A stretch of 64,000 nucleotides of DNA, from assembly GCF_026163685.1 (NCBI RefSeq), contig NZ_JAOXSR010000006.1, positions 183,589 through 247,588 of the forward strand. The letters run 5' to 3'. Each line of letters starts with the position of its first letter. Within the stretch, counting starts at the first letter, position 1. The notes below the pieces were generated by a model. That model did no database searches. It worked only from the letters and a program-made list of their open reading frames with translations, and had not been told where the DNA came from. This document shows positions 1-8,027 of this stretch, one piece after another. This DNA comes from Oerskovia flava. GTDB lineage: Bacteria; Actinomycetota; Actinomycetes; Actinomycetales; Cellulomonadaceae. Position numbers and translations under genes: made by a program.

Positions 1-852
1 GCTTCCTTCCAATATCTGCTCGAGGCCGAGCGGCGGCTCGCTCGGCTCGCGGAAGGATCCGCAGCGAAACCTCTGCGTATCACGCTCGCGGGAAAGCTCT
101 ACTCTCAGTCGATCGCACGAGCTGCCGGTGTGCAGGTGCCGGAGGTGTATCGCGTCTGGCACACGCTCGACGAGATCGATCTCGGTGGCCTGCCGTCGAC
201 GTTCGTCCTCAAGTCGGATCGCGGCACCAGCTCTCAGGGTGTCTTCCCGCTTCTCGCAGAGGGGGACTCGTTCCGTCTCGCTGGGCATCACACCCCGCTG
301 ACGGCAGAGAGCGTCATCGATCGCCTGCGCGCGCGAGCGCTCGCCGGCAAGGCACCGGAGCCGTACTTCGTGGAGGAGTACCTGCACGGCAGGGGAGGTG
401 ACGAGATCCCCCCGGACATCAAGGTGTACGCGTTCTACGGCGAGATCGGGCACATCCTTCTTCGGCAGGTCGGGAAACATGGCGACAACCGCTCGGTCGT
501 CTTCAAGTACGTCGACGAGGACGGAGCGAATCTCGGGCCTCTCGCAACGGACCGTCGGATCGATTCGTCGATACCCCTCCCCGCCAACCTCGACGAGGTG
601 GTCCGTGCGGCACGCGCGATGTCCGTCGCCGCCCGCGTCCCGTTCATCCGCGTCGACCTGTACGAGACCGACCGGGGGATCTTCTTCGGCGAGTACACCA
701 CTCGCCCCGGGGGTCGACAGTGGTATGGCGACACCCATGACGCTCGGTTGGGAGAGCTCTGGGAGGCCGCGCAGGCACGTCTCGACGCCGATCGGGCGGG
801 CGGCACGCCAGCGGAGCCAGCGACCTGGACCCATGGAGGAGTGGTGCCCTGA
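1..852 (+). CDS. TupA-like ATP-grasp ligase, 5' end cut by window edge
   Basis: The frame is open from the first base and runs 283 codons to TGA, so the true start lies outside the window. Seen motifs fit the TupA-like ATP-grasp family: FVLKSDRG (nucleotide-binding lysine), FVEEYLHG, IKVYAFYGEIG, RVDLYE and a terminal FFGEYTTRPGG. Family members are predicted to add amino acids to cell-surface polymers, by analogy with teichuronopeptide synthesis in Bacillus. The substrate here is unknown. Only 78 bp separate its stop from the convergent idi gene. No signal peptide is visible in the part present. The family call is fairly safe; the role is inference. Confidence 0.75.
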   Translation, partial: ASFQYLLEAERRLARLAEGSAAKPLRITLAGKLYSQSIARAAGVQVPEVYRVWHTLDEIDLGGLPSTFVLKSDRGTSSQGVFPLLAEGDSFRLAGHHTPLTAESVIDRLRARALAGKAPEPYFVEEYLHGRGGDEIPPDIKVYAFYGEIGHILLRQVGKHGDNRSVVFKYVDEDGANLGPLATDRRIDSSIPLPANLDEVVRAARAMSVAARVPFIRVDLYETDRGIFFGEYTTRPGGRQWYGDTHDARLGELWEAAQARLDADRAGGTPAEPATWTHGGVVP

Positions 853-930
853 TGACGCGCGCCTCGATCCCCGCGGTCCTCGGTCCCGGCGGGTCCCCTT
901 GCGGCCGGAACCCCAGCCGCAACGAGCGCT

Positions 931-1506
931 TCAGTCCGTCAGTGCATCGCCCAGCGCGGAGATCTGCAGCACCATCCACGGGCTGAAAGCCCACGGCGTG
1001 GCCTCGACCGCTCGCACGACGGCGGCCGGCTCGGCCCAGGCGTGCTCCATCACCTCATCCGGGTTCGGCGCGACCTCGCCCACCGCACGCGCCATGTAGA
1101 CCGGGCAGATCTCGTTCTCCACGACGCCTGACGCGTCGACGGCCCGGTAGCGGAAACCCGCGACGGCGACCTCGAGGTCCGTGACCGCGAAGCCGAGCTC
1201 GTGCGCAGCGTGCCGCGTGATCGACTCCTCGGTCGACTCCGTCCACCGCGGGTGACCGCAGAACGAGTTCGTCCACACCCCCGGCCAGGTGCGCTTCGCG
1301 AGGGCGCGGCGCGTGAGGAGGAGGCGACCGGCGTCGTCGAGCACGTAGCAGGAGAACGCGAGGTGCAGGGGCGTCTCCGTGGTGTGCACGGCGCTGCGCG
1401 CGAACGTGCCGAGGCGGGTGCCGTCGTCGGCCACCGTGACGACGTGGTCGGGAGCGACCGGCACGTGGCCGTCGCGGCGGGTCTGCTGCAGGTCTGCGTC
1501 GGGCAC
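931..1506 (-). CDS. idi: Isopentenyl-diphosphate delta-isomerase, type I
   Basis: Interconverts isopentenyl and dimethylallyl diphosphate in the cytoplasm, feeding isoprenoid synthesis. The 191-aa protein matches the Nudix-type IDI: HLAFSCYVLD, LLLTRRALAKRTWPGVWTNS, the catalytic-cysteine motif FCGHP, a Nudix-like region with ELGF, and NEICPVYMA with the acidic residues that bind metal. The end (TPWAFSPWM) is typical. The frame stays open upstream to 1749, but the GTG at 1506 gives the family length (E. coli 182 aa) and the extra residues resemble nothing known. It stands alone between convergent and codirectional neighbours, as idi often does in actinobacteria. Confidence 0.93.
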   Translation of the reverse strand: MPDADLQQTRRDGHVPVAPDHVVTVADDGTRLGTFARSAVHTTETPLHLAFSCYVLDDAGRLLLTRRALAKRTWPGVWTNSFCGHPRWTESTEESITRHAAHELGFAVTDLEVAVAGFRYRAVDASGVVENEICPVYMARAVGEVAPNPDEVMEHAWAEPAAVVRAVEATPWAFSPWMVLQISALGDALTD

Positions 1507-1630
1507 GCGTCCACTCTCGCACACCCCGCCACGGCGCTCGGCGGCAGCCTGCTCGCAGGCTTGCGACGGATCGCCACCCTGGTCGGCCGGCTCGTCGACG
1601 ACCGCGAGCTGCTCGGGGTCAACGGTGAAG

Positions 1631-1665
1631 CGCGCACAGCCGGTGAGCCGCACCGGCTGTGCGCG
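1631..1665 (-). terminator. Hairpin terminator of the beta-helix gene
   Basis: A perfect 15-bp stem (1631-1645 with 1651-1665) and a 5-nt loop start 8 bp past the stop codon of the beta-helix gene. There is no T-run, as is usual in this GC range. Confidence 0.75.
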
Positions 1666-1672
1666 CGTCAGG

Positions 1673-2902
1673 TCAGCACCGGACGACGGGCCCGGAGACG
1701 TTGCGGATCGTGAGGTTGGTGGTGCACGGGTTCTCGACGACGCGCGCACCCGACGTCAGGGTGAGGTTCTCCAGCACGATGTCTCGGTTGCCCGGGAACT
1801 CCGACCGCGCGGCGAGCCGGACGTCGCCACCGGAGATCGTGCCGCCCGACGTCGCGAGGCTGACGTTGTAGCAGTTCTCGAGGAGCACCGGGTTGTTGCC
1901 CGTCCCGGAGATCTCGACGCGGTTGATGCGCAGGCCACCGCTCTCGGAGACGCAGAAGATGCCGCGCCCGCCGCTGCTCGCGCGCACCGTGCCCACCTGG
2001 ATGTTCGTCGGGTAGCTCGACCCGACGCGCCCGGCCCGGTTGGCGAGCCGCAGCGCCGCGTACCCGGTGCCGGCGCCCGCGTTCACCGCGTCGACGGTGC
2101 CGACGGTCGCGTTGATCGTCTGGTTGAGCAGCAGCCCGGACCCTCCGACGTTCCGGGCCGTGACGGTCCCGACCGTGAGCCCGTCGACGCCGTACGTCTC
2201 GACGCCGTGCGACCCGGAGCCGGAGACGTACGCCGAGTTGATGGTGATGTTCCGCGCGTAGCGGCTCGTGTCGCCGTGGTTGTCGATACGGACGCCGATG
2301 CCGCCGCCGCTGAGCCGCATGTCGATGTCACGCAGGCGCAGGTTGTCCACGTTGCGCGCGAAGATGCCGTAGACGGGTGTGCCCGTCAGGGCGAGGCGAG
2401 CGACCTCGATGTCCGTCGCGCCGCGCATGTAGACGCCGGCGACGTTGCCCGAGCCGCTGCCCGTCACGTGGATCGTGCCGCACGACTCGAGCGTCGTGTA
2501 GCTCGGCAGGGTGATGCGGGAGTTCGCGCTCATCGTGCCCGAGCCGTTGACGACGACGCGCTGCTTGCTCGTCCGGCCGGCGTCGAGCCCACCGATCGCG
2601 GTGTTGATGGCGGTGAGCATGTCGCCGCCGCTGTACAGCTGTGTCGTGCCGCGGAAGGCGCGCCAGGTGCTCCCGTCCTGGACGGCCGCGCCGTGCACGG
2701 TCGAGCCCGTACAGCTCGTGCCGGTGTTGGCCTGGCTCGCCGGTGCCAGTACGACCCCGGGTGCGACGAGGCCGAGGGACACCAGCGCCGTCAGCGCGGC
2801 GGTGCGCAGGCGGGGTCGGGTCCGGGGTCTCGATCTGCCGTGCGAGCGGGCCGCTGCCGGTCCGGTCGCGGGTCGCAGGTGATTCGTCACGTCGTTGTGC
2901 AC
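1673..2902 (-). CDS. Secreted right-handed parallel beta-helix protein
   Basis: About 409 aa if started at the GTG at 2902, which has an AAGGG ribosome site 7 nt upstream; a TTG start at 2953 is also possible. The N-terminus is Arg-rich, then a hydrophobic core (ALTALVSLGLVAPGVVLA) ends at a likely signal-peptidase site ASQA/NTG. The rest is a ladder of short Asn/Val/Gly-rich turns (NLRLRDIDM, NITINSAYVSG, GLTVGTVTARNVGG), the pattern of pectate-lyase-like beta-helices. No catalytic motif of a named lyase or hydrolase family is visible. It sits two genes from the pectate lyase, on the same strand, so a role at plant or surface polysaccharides is an inference. Confidence 0.7.
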   Translation of the reverse strand: MHNDVTNHLRPATGPAAARSHGRSRPRTRPRLRTAALTALVSLGLVAPGVVLAPASQANTGTSCTGSTVHGAAVQDGSTWRAFRGTTQLYSGGDMLTAINTAIGGLDAGRTSKQRVVVNGSGTMSANSRITLPSYTTLESCGTIHVTGSGSGNVAGVYMRGATDIEVARLALTGTPVYGIFARNVDNLRLRDIDMRLSGGGIGVRIDNHGDTSRYARNITINSAYVSGSGSHGVETYGVDGLTVGTVTARNVGGSGLLLNQTINATVGTVDAVNAGAGTGYAALRLANRAGRVGSSYPTNIQVGTVRASSGGRGIFCVSESGGLRINRVEISGTGNNPVLLENCYNVSLATSGGTISGGDVRLAARSEFPGNRDIVLENLTLTSGARVVENPCTTNLTIRNVSGPVVRC

Positions 2903-2993
2903 GATGTCGCCCTTCGTCGGGTTTGGGACATTCACATCGTTGCATCGTTTCAAGAGGCCGACAAGACCCTGTCCCGGGCGTCTGCGTCCGGCG

Positions 2994-3986
2994 TCACCCC
3001 GGCCAGGAGTCCTGGTGGTCGTCCCACCAGCGCAGGACGAGCGTCCCGTAGAACGTCAGCCACGGGGACGGCTCGCCGGGCGGGACGTCCACCTCGAACC
3101 ACACGCGTCCCGGGAGCCGGTGTTCCTGGACCCACGTCCCGTCGGGTGTGCGCGCGGCGCGGACGAGCTCCATGGCGTCGGCCATGCGCGGGTCCGGCGG
3201 CGTCCCGTCGAGCAGCGCCGCCTGCCGGAAGTACACGGCCGCGTTGAGCACGGTGTAGTACGCGCGGAACGGGTAGACGTACCGCAGCGCCCACGGCGCC
3301 ACCGGTTCGCCGGTGGACAGGCGCCGGAACAGTCCGCGACGTAGGAGGTACTCCTCACCGGACCGTCGTGCGGCGCGCGTCTCGTCGCTCCCGCCCGTCG
3401 TCATCTCGTCGTACAGCAGGCCCTTGAGCGTGTTGAGCGTCGAGTGGAACGACGACCGCACCGATCCCTCGACCCACTCGCAGTTCCACCCGCCGTCCGC
3501 CATCCGCAGCCGCAGGATCTCGGCGCGCAGAGCGTCGACGTCGGCCCCGAGCCAGACCCCGTTGGCGAGCGTCCACGCGTTGATGCAGCAGTCCACCTCG
3601 CCGCCCCAGTAGGGGAGGTCGTCGTACTCCCAGCGGCTGTTCGCCGCGAGCAGCTCGGCCGTGCCACGCTCTCGCAGCGGCGCCGGGTCGAGCCCCCACT
3701 CGCGCAGCGAGTTCAGCGACCAGGTCGTCGCGGTCCACGGCTGACCGGCGCCGACCTGCGCCTCGGGCCCGGTGAAGTCGAAGTCGCCCGGGAAGAACGC
3801 ACCGCCCGCCCACTGCCCGTCGGGGTCCTGCAGGGCGAGCAGCCGGGCGCCGAAGCCCTCCGTCGCGACCCGGGCCCGGGTCTCCTGCCACACCTCGGGC
3901 GGCGCGTGCAGCAGGTCGCGCTCGACCTGCCACCGCAGCGCCGGGTCGGTGTCCAGGAGCCAGTCGACGAGCTGTCGGTCCCCCAT
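2994..3986 (-). CDS. Terpenoid-cyclase-fold (alpha/alpha toroid) protein
   Basis: A 330-aa protein without signal peptide. It has repeated helical segments with QDPDGQW, MADGGWN and TPDGTW turns, the QW-like repeats of squalene-cyclase and prenyltransferase alpha/alpha barrels. The DXDD catalytic motif of true squalene-hopene cyclases is not visible and the length is about half theirs, so cyclase activity is unlikely. Close relatives are usually labelled squalene cyclase or hypothetical. ATG at 3986 is chosen because the longer GTG start at 4028 adds only a short Arg-rich tail. It lies between two secreted beta-helix proteins on the same strand; what links them is not known. Confidence 0.6.
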   Translation of the reverse strand: MGDRQLVDWLLDTDPALRWQVERDLLHAPPEVWQETRARVATEGFGARLLALQDPDGQWAGGAFFPGDFDFTGPEAQVGAGQPWTATTWSLNSLREWGLDPAPLRERGTAELLAANSRWEYDDLPYWGGEVDCCINAWTLANGVWLGADVDALRAEILRLRMADGGWNCEWVEGSVRSSFHSTLNTLKGLLYDEMTTGGSDETRAARRSGEEYLLRRGLFRRLSTGEPVAPWALRYVYPFRAYYTVLNAAVYFRQAALLDGTPPDPRMADAMELVRAARTPDGTWVQEHRLPGRVWFEVDVPPGEPSPWLTFYGTLVLRWWDDHQDSWPG

Positions 3987-4047
3987 GAGCCGAGCGTACG
4001 ACCGGCACGGTGTGGTGCGCCTGCTCACCGGCCGACGCTCACCGGCC

Positions 4048-4081
4048 GACGGCCGCGAGCGGGGCGCTGCCCGCGGCCGTC
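4048..4081 (-). terminator. Terminator of the pectate lyase gene
   Basis: A perfect 10-bp GC stem (4048-4057 with 4072-4081) begins 15 bp past the pectate lyase stop codon. Confidence 0.65.
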
Positions 4082-4095
4082 GACGACTGGTGCCG

Positions 4096-5655
4096 CTATC
4101 CGGCGTAGGTCTCGATCTCGGCGACCCGCGGCGTGCCGGTCGCGCTGGTGATCTCGACGTCGACCTTGCGCAGCGTCGTCGCCGGGAACGTGAGGCTCCC
4201 CGCGCCGGTTCCGGTGGCCAGGACCGCGCCGGTGTCGTTGTTCACGACCCGCCACGCGCGGAGGTTGCCGACCGCGCCCGTGGCCTCACGCACCGTCACG
4301 CGTGAGACCGTCGTGTCCGTGCCCCACTTGACCGAGATGCGTCCGGTGGTCCCGCTCGGTGACCAGTAGGTGCTCATCGAGTCGTCGACGACGGCGCCGT
4401 AGCTGGTCCCGCCACCCTTGCTCGAGCCGTCGGCGCCCGCGCCGATGCTGAGGTTCTGCCCGCTGGGGTCGGGGTCGGGCGTGGGGTCCGGCGTCGGGCC
4501 CGGGTCCGGCGTCGGGCCCGGGTCCGGCGTCGGGCCGGGGTTCTGCGGCGAGCACGAACCGTCGGACACCCGCAGGTTCGTGCCGGCCCCCGCCGTCTGG
4601 CGCACGATGTTCGGCACGCAGCTCGCCGCGTCCATCGTGTACGAGTACGGGATCGCGACCGTGGTGGTGGAGGTCGGGTTGGGCCCGGCGGGGTTGGTGT
4701 CCCCGCTGCGGCTGGACCACGTGACGTTGTCGTAGATGTTGCCGCTGACCTGCCAGTAGCCGGCCTCGCTCGTGTAGAACGTGCCGAGGACGTCCTTGGA
4801 GTCCTCGAAGTAGCTGTTCTCCACCTTCGCCCGCGCCCCGGCGCGCGAGTTGATGCCCGACGAGTTCAGGTCGACGTAGTGGTTGTTGTAGATGTGCGCG
4901 ACGCCGCCGCGCAGCAGCGGGGCGCGGGAGTCGATGTTCTCGTAGAGGTTGTGGTGGAACGTGACGAACCCGTTGGAGCGGTCGTTCTCGCTCGACCCGA
5001 TGAGGCCGCCGCGTCCGGAGTTGCGCAGGATGCTGTAGGACAGCGTCACGTACTGGGTGTTGTTCTTCATGTCGAACAGGCCGTCGTAGCCGTCCGACTC
5101 CCCGCCGGACGCCTCGAGGGTCACGTGGTCGACCCAGACGTTGCGCACGTCGCTCTCCATGCCGATCGCGTCACCGCCGTTGGACGTGGGGGAGCCCGAC
5201 TTCTTGACGTTCCGGACCGTGACGTTCTGGATGATGATGTTGCTGGCTTCACGGATGTGGATGCCCAGCTGGTCGAACACGGCACCGTTGCCGACCCCGA
5301 CGAGCGTGACGTTGCTGATCTGCTTGAGCTCGATGACGTCGTCCGCGGTGTTGCAGGACGGGCCCGAGACCTTGCTCGTGTTGCCGTGGTTGATGGTGCC
5401 CTCGACCTGGATGGTGATCGGGGTGCTGCTGCTGGCCCGGTTGCACAGGGCCGCGTGGATCGCGGTACCCGTGGTGGCCCGGACGGTCTGGCCGCCCGCC
5501 CCACCGGTGGTGCCACCGTTCTGGGACGCGAACCCCGTGGCGCTGCCGGTGGCGGCCTGGGCCCCAGGGATCGCCAGGGCGGTCACGCCCATGGTCGTCG
5601 CCAGGGCCATGGCGGCCCCCGCTGCGAAGAGTCGTCGTGCGACTGGTCGTCTCAT
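4096..5655 (-). CDS. Secreted pectate lyase (PL1 family) with C-terminal discoidin-like module
   Basis: Cleaves de-esterified homogalacturonan by calcium-dependent beta-elimination outside the cell. The 519-aa protein has a signal peptide (hydrophobic run ending PGAQA/ATG), a PL1 beta-helix at about residues 40-340, a Pro/Asp linker of PGPTPD repeats, and a C-terminal beta-sandwich resembling F5/8-type (discoidin) binding modules (VDDSMSTYWSP, ISVKWG, VRVAEIETYAG-like end). The PL1 signatures WVDHVTLE and the catalytic-site pattern R-A-P-x-x-R-x-G-x-x-H-x-x-N-N (SRAPLLRGGVAHIYNN) are intact. ATG at 5655 is chosen because it places the signal peptide first; the frame is open to 5826. A strong promoter with two operators lies about 180 bp upstream. 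Confidence 0.92.
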   Translation of the reverse strand: MRRPVARRLFAAGAAMALATTMGVTALAIPGAQAATGSATGFASQNGGTTGGAGGQTVRATTGTAIHAALCNRASSSTPITIQVEGTINHGNTSKVSGPSCNTADDVIELKQISNVTLVGVGNGAVFDQLGIHIREASNIIIQNVTVRNVKKSGSPTSNGGDAIGMESDVRNVWVDHVTLEASGGESDGYDGLFDMKNNTQYVTLSYSILRNSGRGGLIGSSENDRSNGFVTFHHNLYENIDSRAPLLRGGVAHIYNNHYVDLNSSGINSRAGARAKVENSYFEDSKDVLGTFYTSEAGYWQVSGNIYDNVTWSSRSGDTNPAGPNPTSTTTVAIPYSYTMDAASCVPNIVRQTAGAGTNLRVSDGSCSPQNPGPTPDPGPTPDPGPTPDPTPDPDPSGQNLSIGAGADGSSKGGGTSYGAVVDDSMSTYWSPSGTTGRISVKWGTDTTVSRVTVREATGAVGNLRAWRVVNNDTGAVLATGTGAGSLTFPATTLRKVDVEITSATGTPRVAEIETYAG

Positions 5656-5835
5656 CGTTGCCTCACTCTCGTCGTTGACGTCGGGCAATGCGTGTCCCGC
5701 GCGCGCCTCGGCGATGGCCGAGAGGGCTGCACGGACCGGTCGTCGCGGTGGCCCCGTCGATGCCTCCCTGCCGACGGGGTTCTCGGGCTCACGTCGACTC
5801 TGACGCGAAACGCTCACATACGACATTCATCGCGA

Positions 5836-5847
5836 GTAACCGGTTTC
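5836..5847. promoter_or_regulatory. Operator 1 of the pectate lyase gene (LacI-type palindrome)
   Basis: GTAACCGGTTTC is a 12-bp near-palindrome (one mismatched pair) with the central AAnCGnTT-like core of LacI-family operators. It lies just downstream of the -10 element, over the likely transcription start. Confidence 0.65.
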
Positions 5848-5851
5848 CCGC

Positions 5852-5880
5852 ATCATAGAGACCGGTTTCTCGGAGCACAA
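5852..5880 (-). promoter_or_regulatory. Promoter of the pectate lyase gene
   Basis: On the minus strand TTGTGC (5875-5880) and TATGAT (5852-5857) are separated by exactly 17 bp, a good sigma-70-type (SigA/HrdB) promoter. One operator fills the spacer and another follows the -10, so a bound repressor would block polymerase. Confidence 0.75.
5858..5869. promoter_or_regulatory. Operator 2 of the pectate lyase gene (LacI-type palindrome)
   Basis: GAGACCGGTTTC is a second 12-bp near-palindrome with the same right half as operator 1. Its centre is 22 bp (two helical turns) from that of operator 1, and it lies between -35 and -10. Confidence 0.65.
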
Positions 5881-6020
5881 CCCCCTCGAAACGAGATTGG
5901 AGCGCTGGGAGTTCGCCGGATCTCGCCGGGGACGGGACGCCTGGCAGAGCGTCCTGCACGGGTGATCATCGACCGAGAAACCACTGGCCTCCTCGCGACC
6001 CGGGTGACACGCTGGAGTGC

Positions 6021-6947
6021 ATGGCGAGCACTGCCGACGTTCCCGAGTGGGGGTTCTGGCGTGCCGATTGCCTGATGCCAGGGGTCGTCGATTCCGTCGT
6101 CGGGTACGCCGCCCACGGGGTCGGACGATCGATCCACCGCGGGCTACCGTCGCCGCACCTGACGTTCGTCATCTCCTTCGACGAGCCCGTGGTCACCGGC
6201 TGGTCTGTCGAGGAGGCCGCTGGGCGAGCGGCCACCCGGGTCGACGTCGTCGCGGCCGGACTGCACACGGAACCCGCGTACGTCTGGCAACCGCCCGCGC
6301 AGTCCGGCATCCAGATCGCGGTGCACCCGACGGCCGCCCGGACGGTCTTCGGCGTGCCGGCCGCGGAGCTGTCCCACCGGACGTTCGACGGCAACGACGT
6401 GGGCGGGCCGGAGATCACCGTGCTTCGCAACCGACTCATCGAGAACCCCGACTGGGCCGAGCGCTTCGCGCTGGTCCACCGCTTCCTCCGCGACCGGGTG
6501 GACCGCGCCGCAGACCGGCCAGCGGTGCGAACCGAGGTCGTGGAGGCCTGGAGCTGGCTCGTGCGGCACCGGGGCGCCGGTCGGATCTCGTCCCTCGCCG
6601 AGCATGTGCTGCTCAGCCCGCGCCAGCTGAACGCCGTCTTTACCGGGGAGCTCGGCGTCGGACCGAAGCGGTTCAACCGCCTGCTCCGGCTCCAGCAGGC
6701 GAAGCAGGCGATCGCCCGACGCGTCGCTCGGGGCGAGAGCGTCGGGCTCGCCGACATCGCGGCGCGGTGCGGGTTCGCCGACCAGGCCCATCTGACGCGC
6801 GACTTCGCTTCTCTGGTCGGGACCAGCCCGTCGCGTTGGCTGGCCGAGGAGATCAGCACCCTCTCCGCTGACGGCTACCGCGAGCCCGGCGCACCGCCGA
6901 AACGTTCAAGCCCTCCCGGTGGTCGGCGAGGCACGGTGGTGCCATGA
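6021..6947 (+). CDS. AraC-family transcriptional regulator
   Basis: A 308-aa protein with a C-terminal double helix-turn-helix at about residues 175-275 (SLAEHVLLSPRQLNAVF and VGLADIAARCGFADQAHLTRDF), the AraC/XylS DNA-binding domain. The N-terminal part is the type found in AraC regulators paired with VOC-fold genes, not a sugar-binding cupin. GGAG stands 4 nt before the ATG. Its stop overlaps the start of the VOC gene (ATGA), so both are cotranscribed and it probably controls that gene. It is divergent from the pectate lyase, but that gene carries LacI-type operators, so control of the lyase by this protein is doubtful. Confidence 0.88.
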   Translation: MASTADVPEWGFWRADCLMPGVVDSVVGYAAHGVGRSIHRGLPSPHLTFVISFDEPVVTGWSVEEAAGRAATRVDVVAAGLHTEPAYVWQPPAQSGIQIAVHPTAARTVFGVPAAELSHRTFDGNDVGGPEITVLRNRLIENPDWAERFALVHRFLRDRVDRAADRPAVRTEVVEAWSWLVRHRGAGRISSLAEHVLLSPRQLNAVFTGELGVGPKRFNRLLRLQQAKQAIARRVARGESVGLADIAARCGFADQAHLTRDFASLVGTSPSRWLAEEISTLSADGYREPGAPPKRSSPPGGRRGTVVP

Positions 6948-7378
6948 CGACTGCAGACGAAGCTCCGGCCCCGAGCGTCTGGCCGACGCTCCGCGCCCGC
7001 GACGCGCACGCCCTGATCGACTTCCTCACCACGGTCTTCGGCTTCACGGCCACGGCGGTGCACGCCGAGGGAGATCTCGTCCAGCACGCCGAGCTGATCT
7101 GGCCCGAAGGCGGCGGAGTCATGCTGGGGAGCGACAGGCCCGACACTCCGTGGACACTGCGGCCCGGAACCTCCGGGGTCTACGTGGTGACCGAGAGAAT
7201 CGACGAGATCCACGACCGTGCGGTCACCGCCGGGGCGCGGATCGTCCAACCGCTGAGCAGCCCCGACTACGGTGGCCTCACGTTCTCCTGTGCCGACCCG
7301 GAGGGCAACCTGTGGTCCTTCGGCACCTATCGCGGCGAACCCACCCGACCCACGCCGTCACCGACGGACAGCATCTGA
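6944..7378 (+). CDS. VOC-family (glyoxalase/bleomycin-resistance-like) protein
   Basis: 144 aa with the paired beta-alpha-beta-beta-beta folds of the vicinal oxygen chelate superfamily: RDAHALIDFLTTVFGF at the start, VYVVTERIDEIHDRAVTAGARIV in the middle and DPEGNLWSFGTY near the end. The last resembles PhnB/YP_-type VOC proteins. The substrate (methylglyoxal adduct, antibiotic or other) cannot be read from the sequence. Translationally coupled to the AraC gene by a 4-bp overlap. Confidence 0.85.
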   Translation: MTTADEAPAPSVWPTLRARDAHALIDFLTTVFGFTATAVHAEGDLVQHAELIWPEGGGVMLGSDRPDTPWTLRPGTSGVYVVTERIDEIHDRAVTAGARIVQPLSSPDYGGLTFSCADPEGNLWSFGTYRGEPTRPTPSPTDSI

Positions 7379-7598
7379 CCGGACTGTCGAGGCTGCTCAC
7401 CCGAACCGAGGCGAGGGCCGCACGCGCCAGCTCGTGCATTCCGTGGCCACGACGCTCGACGGCTACAACGGCGCAGCCATGCTTCGACGGCCCGTTCCAG
7501 CGTCACCTGCTCCAGCCCGCCGGCGAGACGCAGCTATCCTCCGAGGGCGCCGTCGTCCATCACCTCGCGCCGCCACCTCGCGCCGCCTAGGAACGCAG
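7379..7598. other. Non-coding stretch with a possible gene fragment
   Basis: No complete gene. On the + strand near 7431-7472 the translation LVHSVATTLDGYNG resembles the first strand of RibD/dihydrofolate-reductase-like proteins, but it has no good start and the match ends after about 15 residues. It may be a remnant of a decayed gene; chance similarity cannot be excluded. Confidence 0.25.
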
Positions 7599-7632
7599 AA
7601 AGTCCCGGCCAGGATCACCTGACCGGGACTTT
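7599..7632. terminator. Bidirectional terminator between VOC gene and tRNA-Leu
   Basis: A perfect 10-bp stem AAAGTCCCGG/CCGGGACTTT (7599-7608 with 7623-7632) carries A- and T-tracts, so it can stop transcription from either side. Confidence 0.8.
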
Positions 7633-7672
7633 CCGAAGATCTTCCGACTCAGAAGTCGAAACCCTCTTCACG

Positions 7673-7755
7673 TGCGCGAGGGGGGACTTGAACCCCCACG
7701 CCCTTTCGGACACTGGCACCTGAAGCCAGCGCGTCTGCCATTCCGCCACTCGCGC
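7673..7755 (-). tRNA. tRNA-Leu (anticodon CAG)
   Basis: An 83-nt cloverleaf with acceptor arms GCGCGAG/CTCGCGC, anticodon loop CTTCAGG, a long class-II variable arm and a T-arm with GGTTCAAGTCC. No CCA is encoded. A tRNA-Leu next to fhaA is conserved in actinobacteria. Confidence 0.95.
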
Positions 7756-8027
7756 GTGCCGCAGAAGACTAGCACGGGCGGACCCCCGCCCTGGAACCGC
7801 AGCGGAACGGTGCTGGTCATCGGCCGCCCCGACGAGCCCTGAATCACCACCTGGCACCTGACGTGCACGTGATCTCCTCGTGCTCCACCGGACAACATCC
7901 ACACAACGGGGGCGTCGCTGCGCTCCAGGTCGATACGATCTAGGTAGTCTGCCCGCACGGCCCCGGTACATCTGCCGGTGCTGCGGAAGAACAAGGTAGC
8001 CGAGCAACGTGTGCGGAAGGAGGTGGC

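Noticed and set aside
1507..1749. N-terminal extension of idi
   Set aside because: The frame is open, but the extra 81 residues are low-complexity and the family starts near the GTG at 1506.
7431..7472. Pseudogene of a RibD/dihydrofolate-reductase-like protein
   Set aside because: The match covers only about 15 residues with no flanking support, so it is only noted as a possible fragment.
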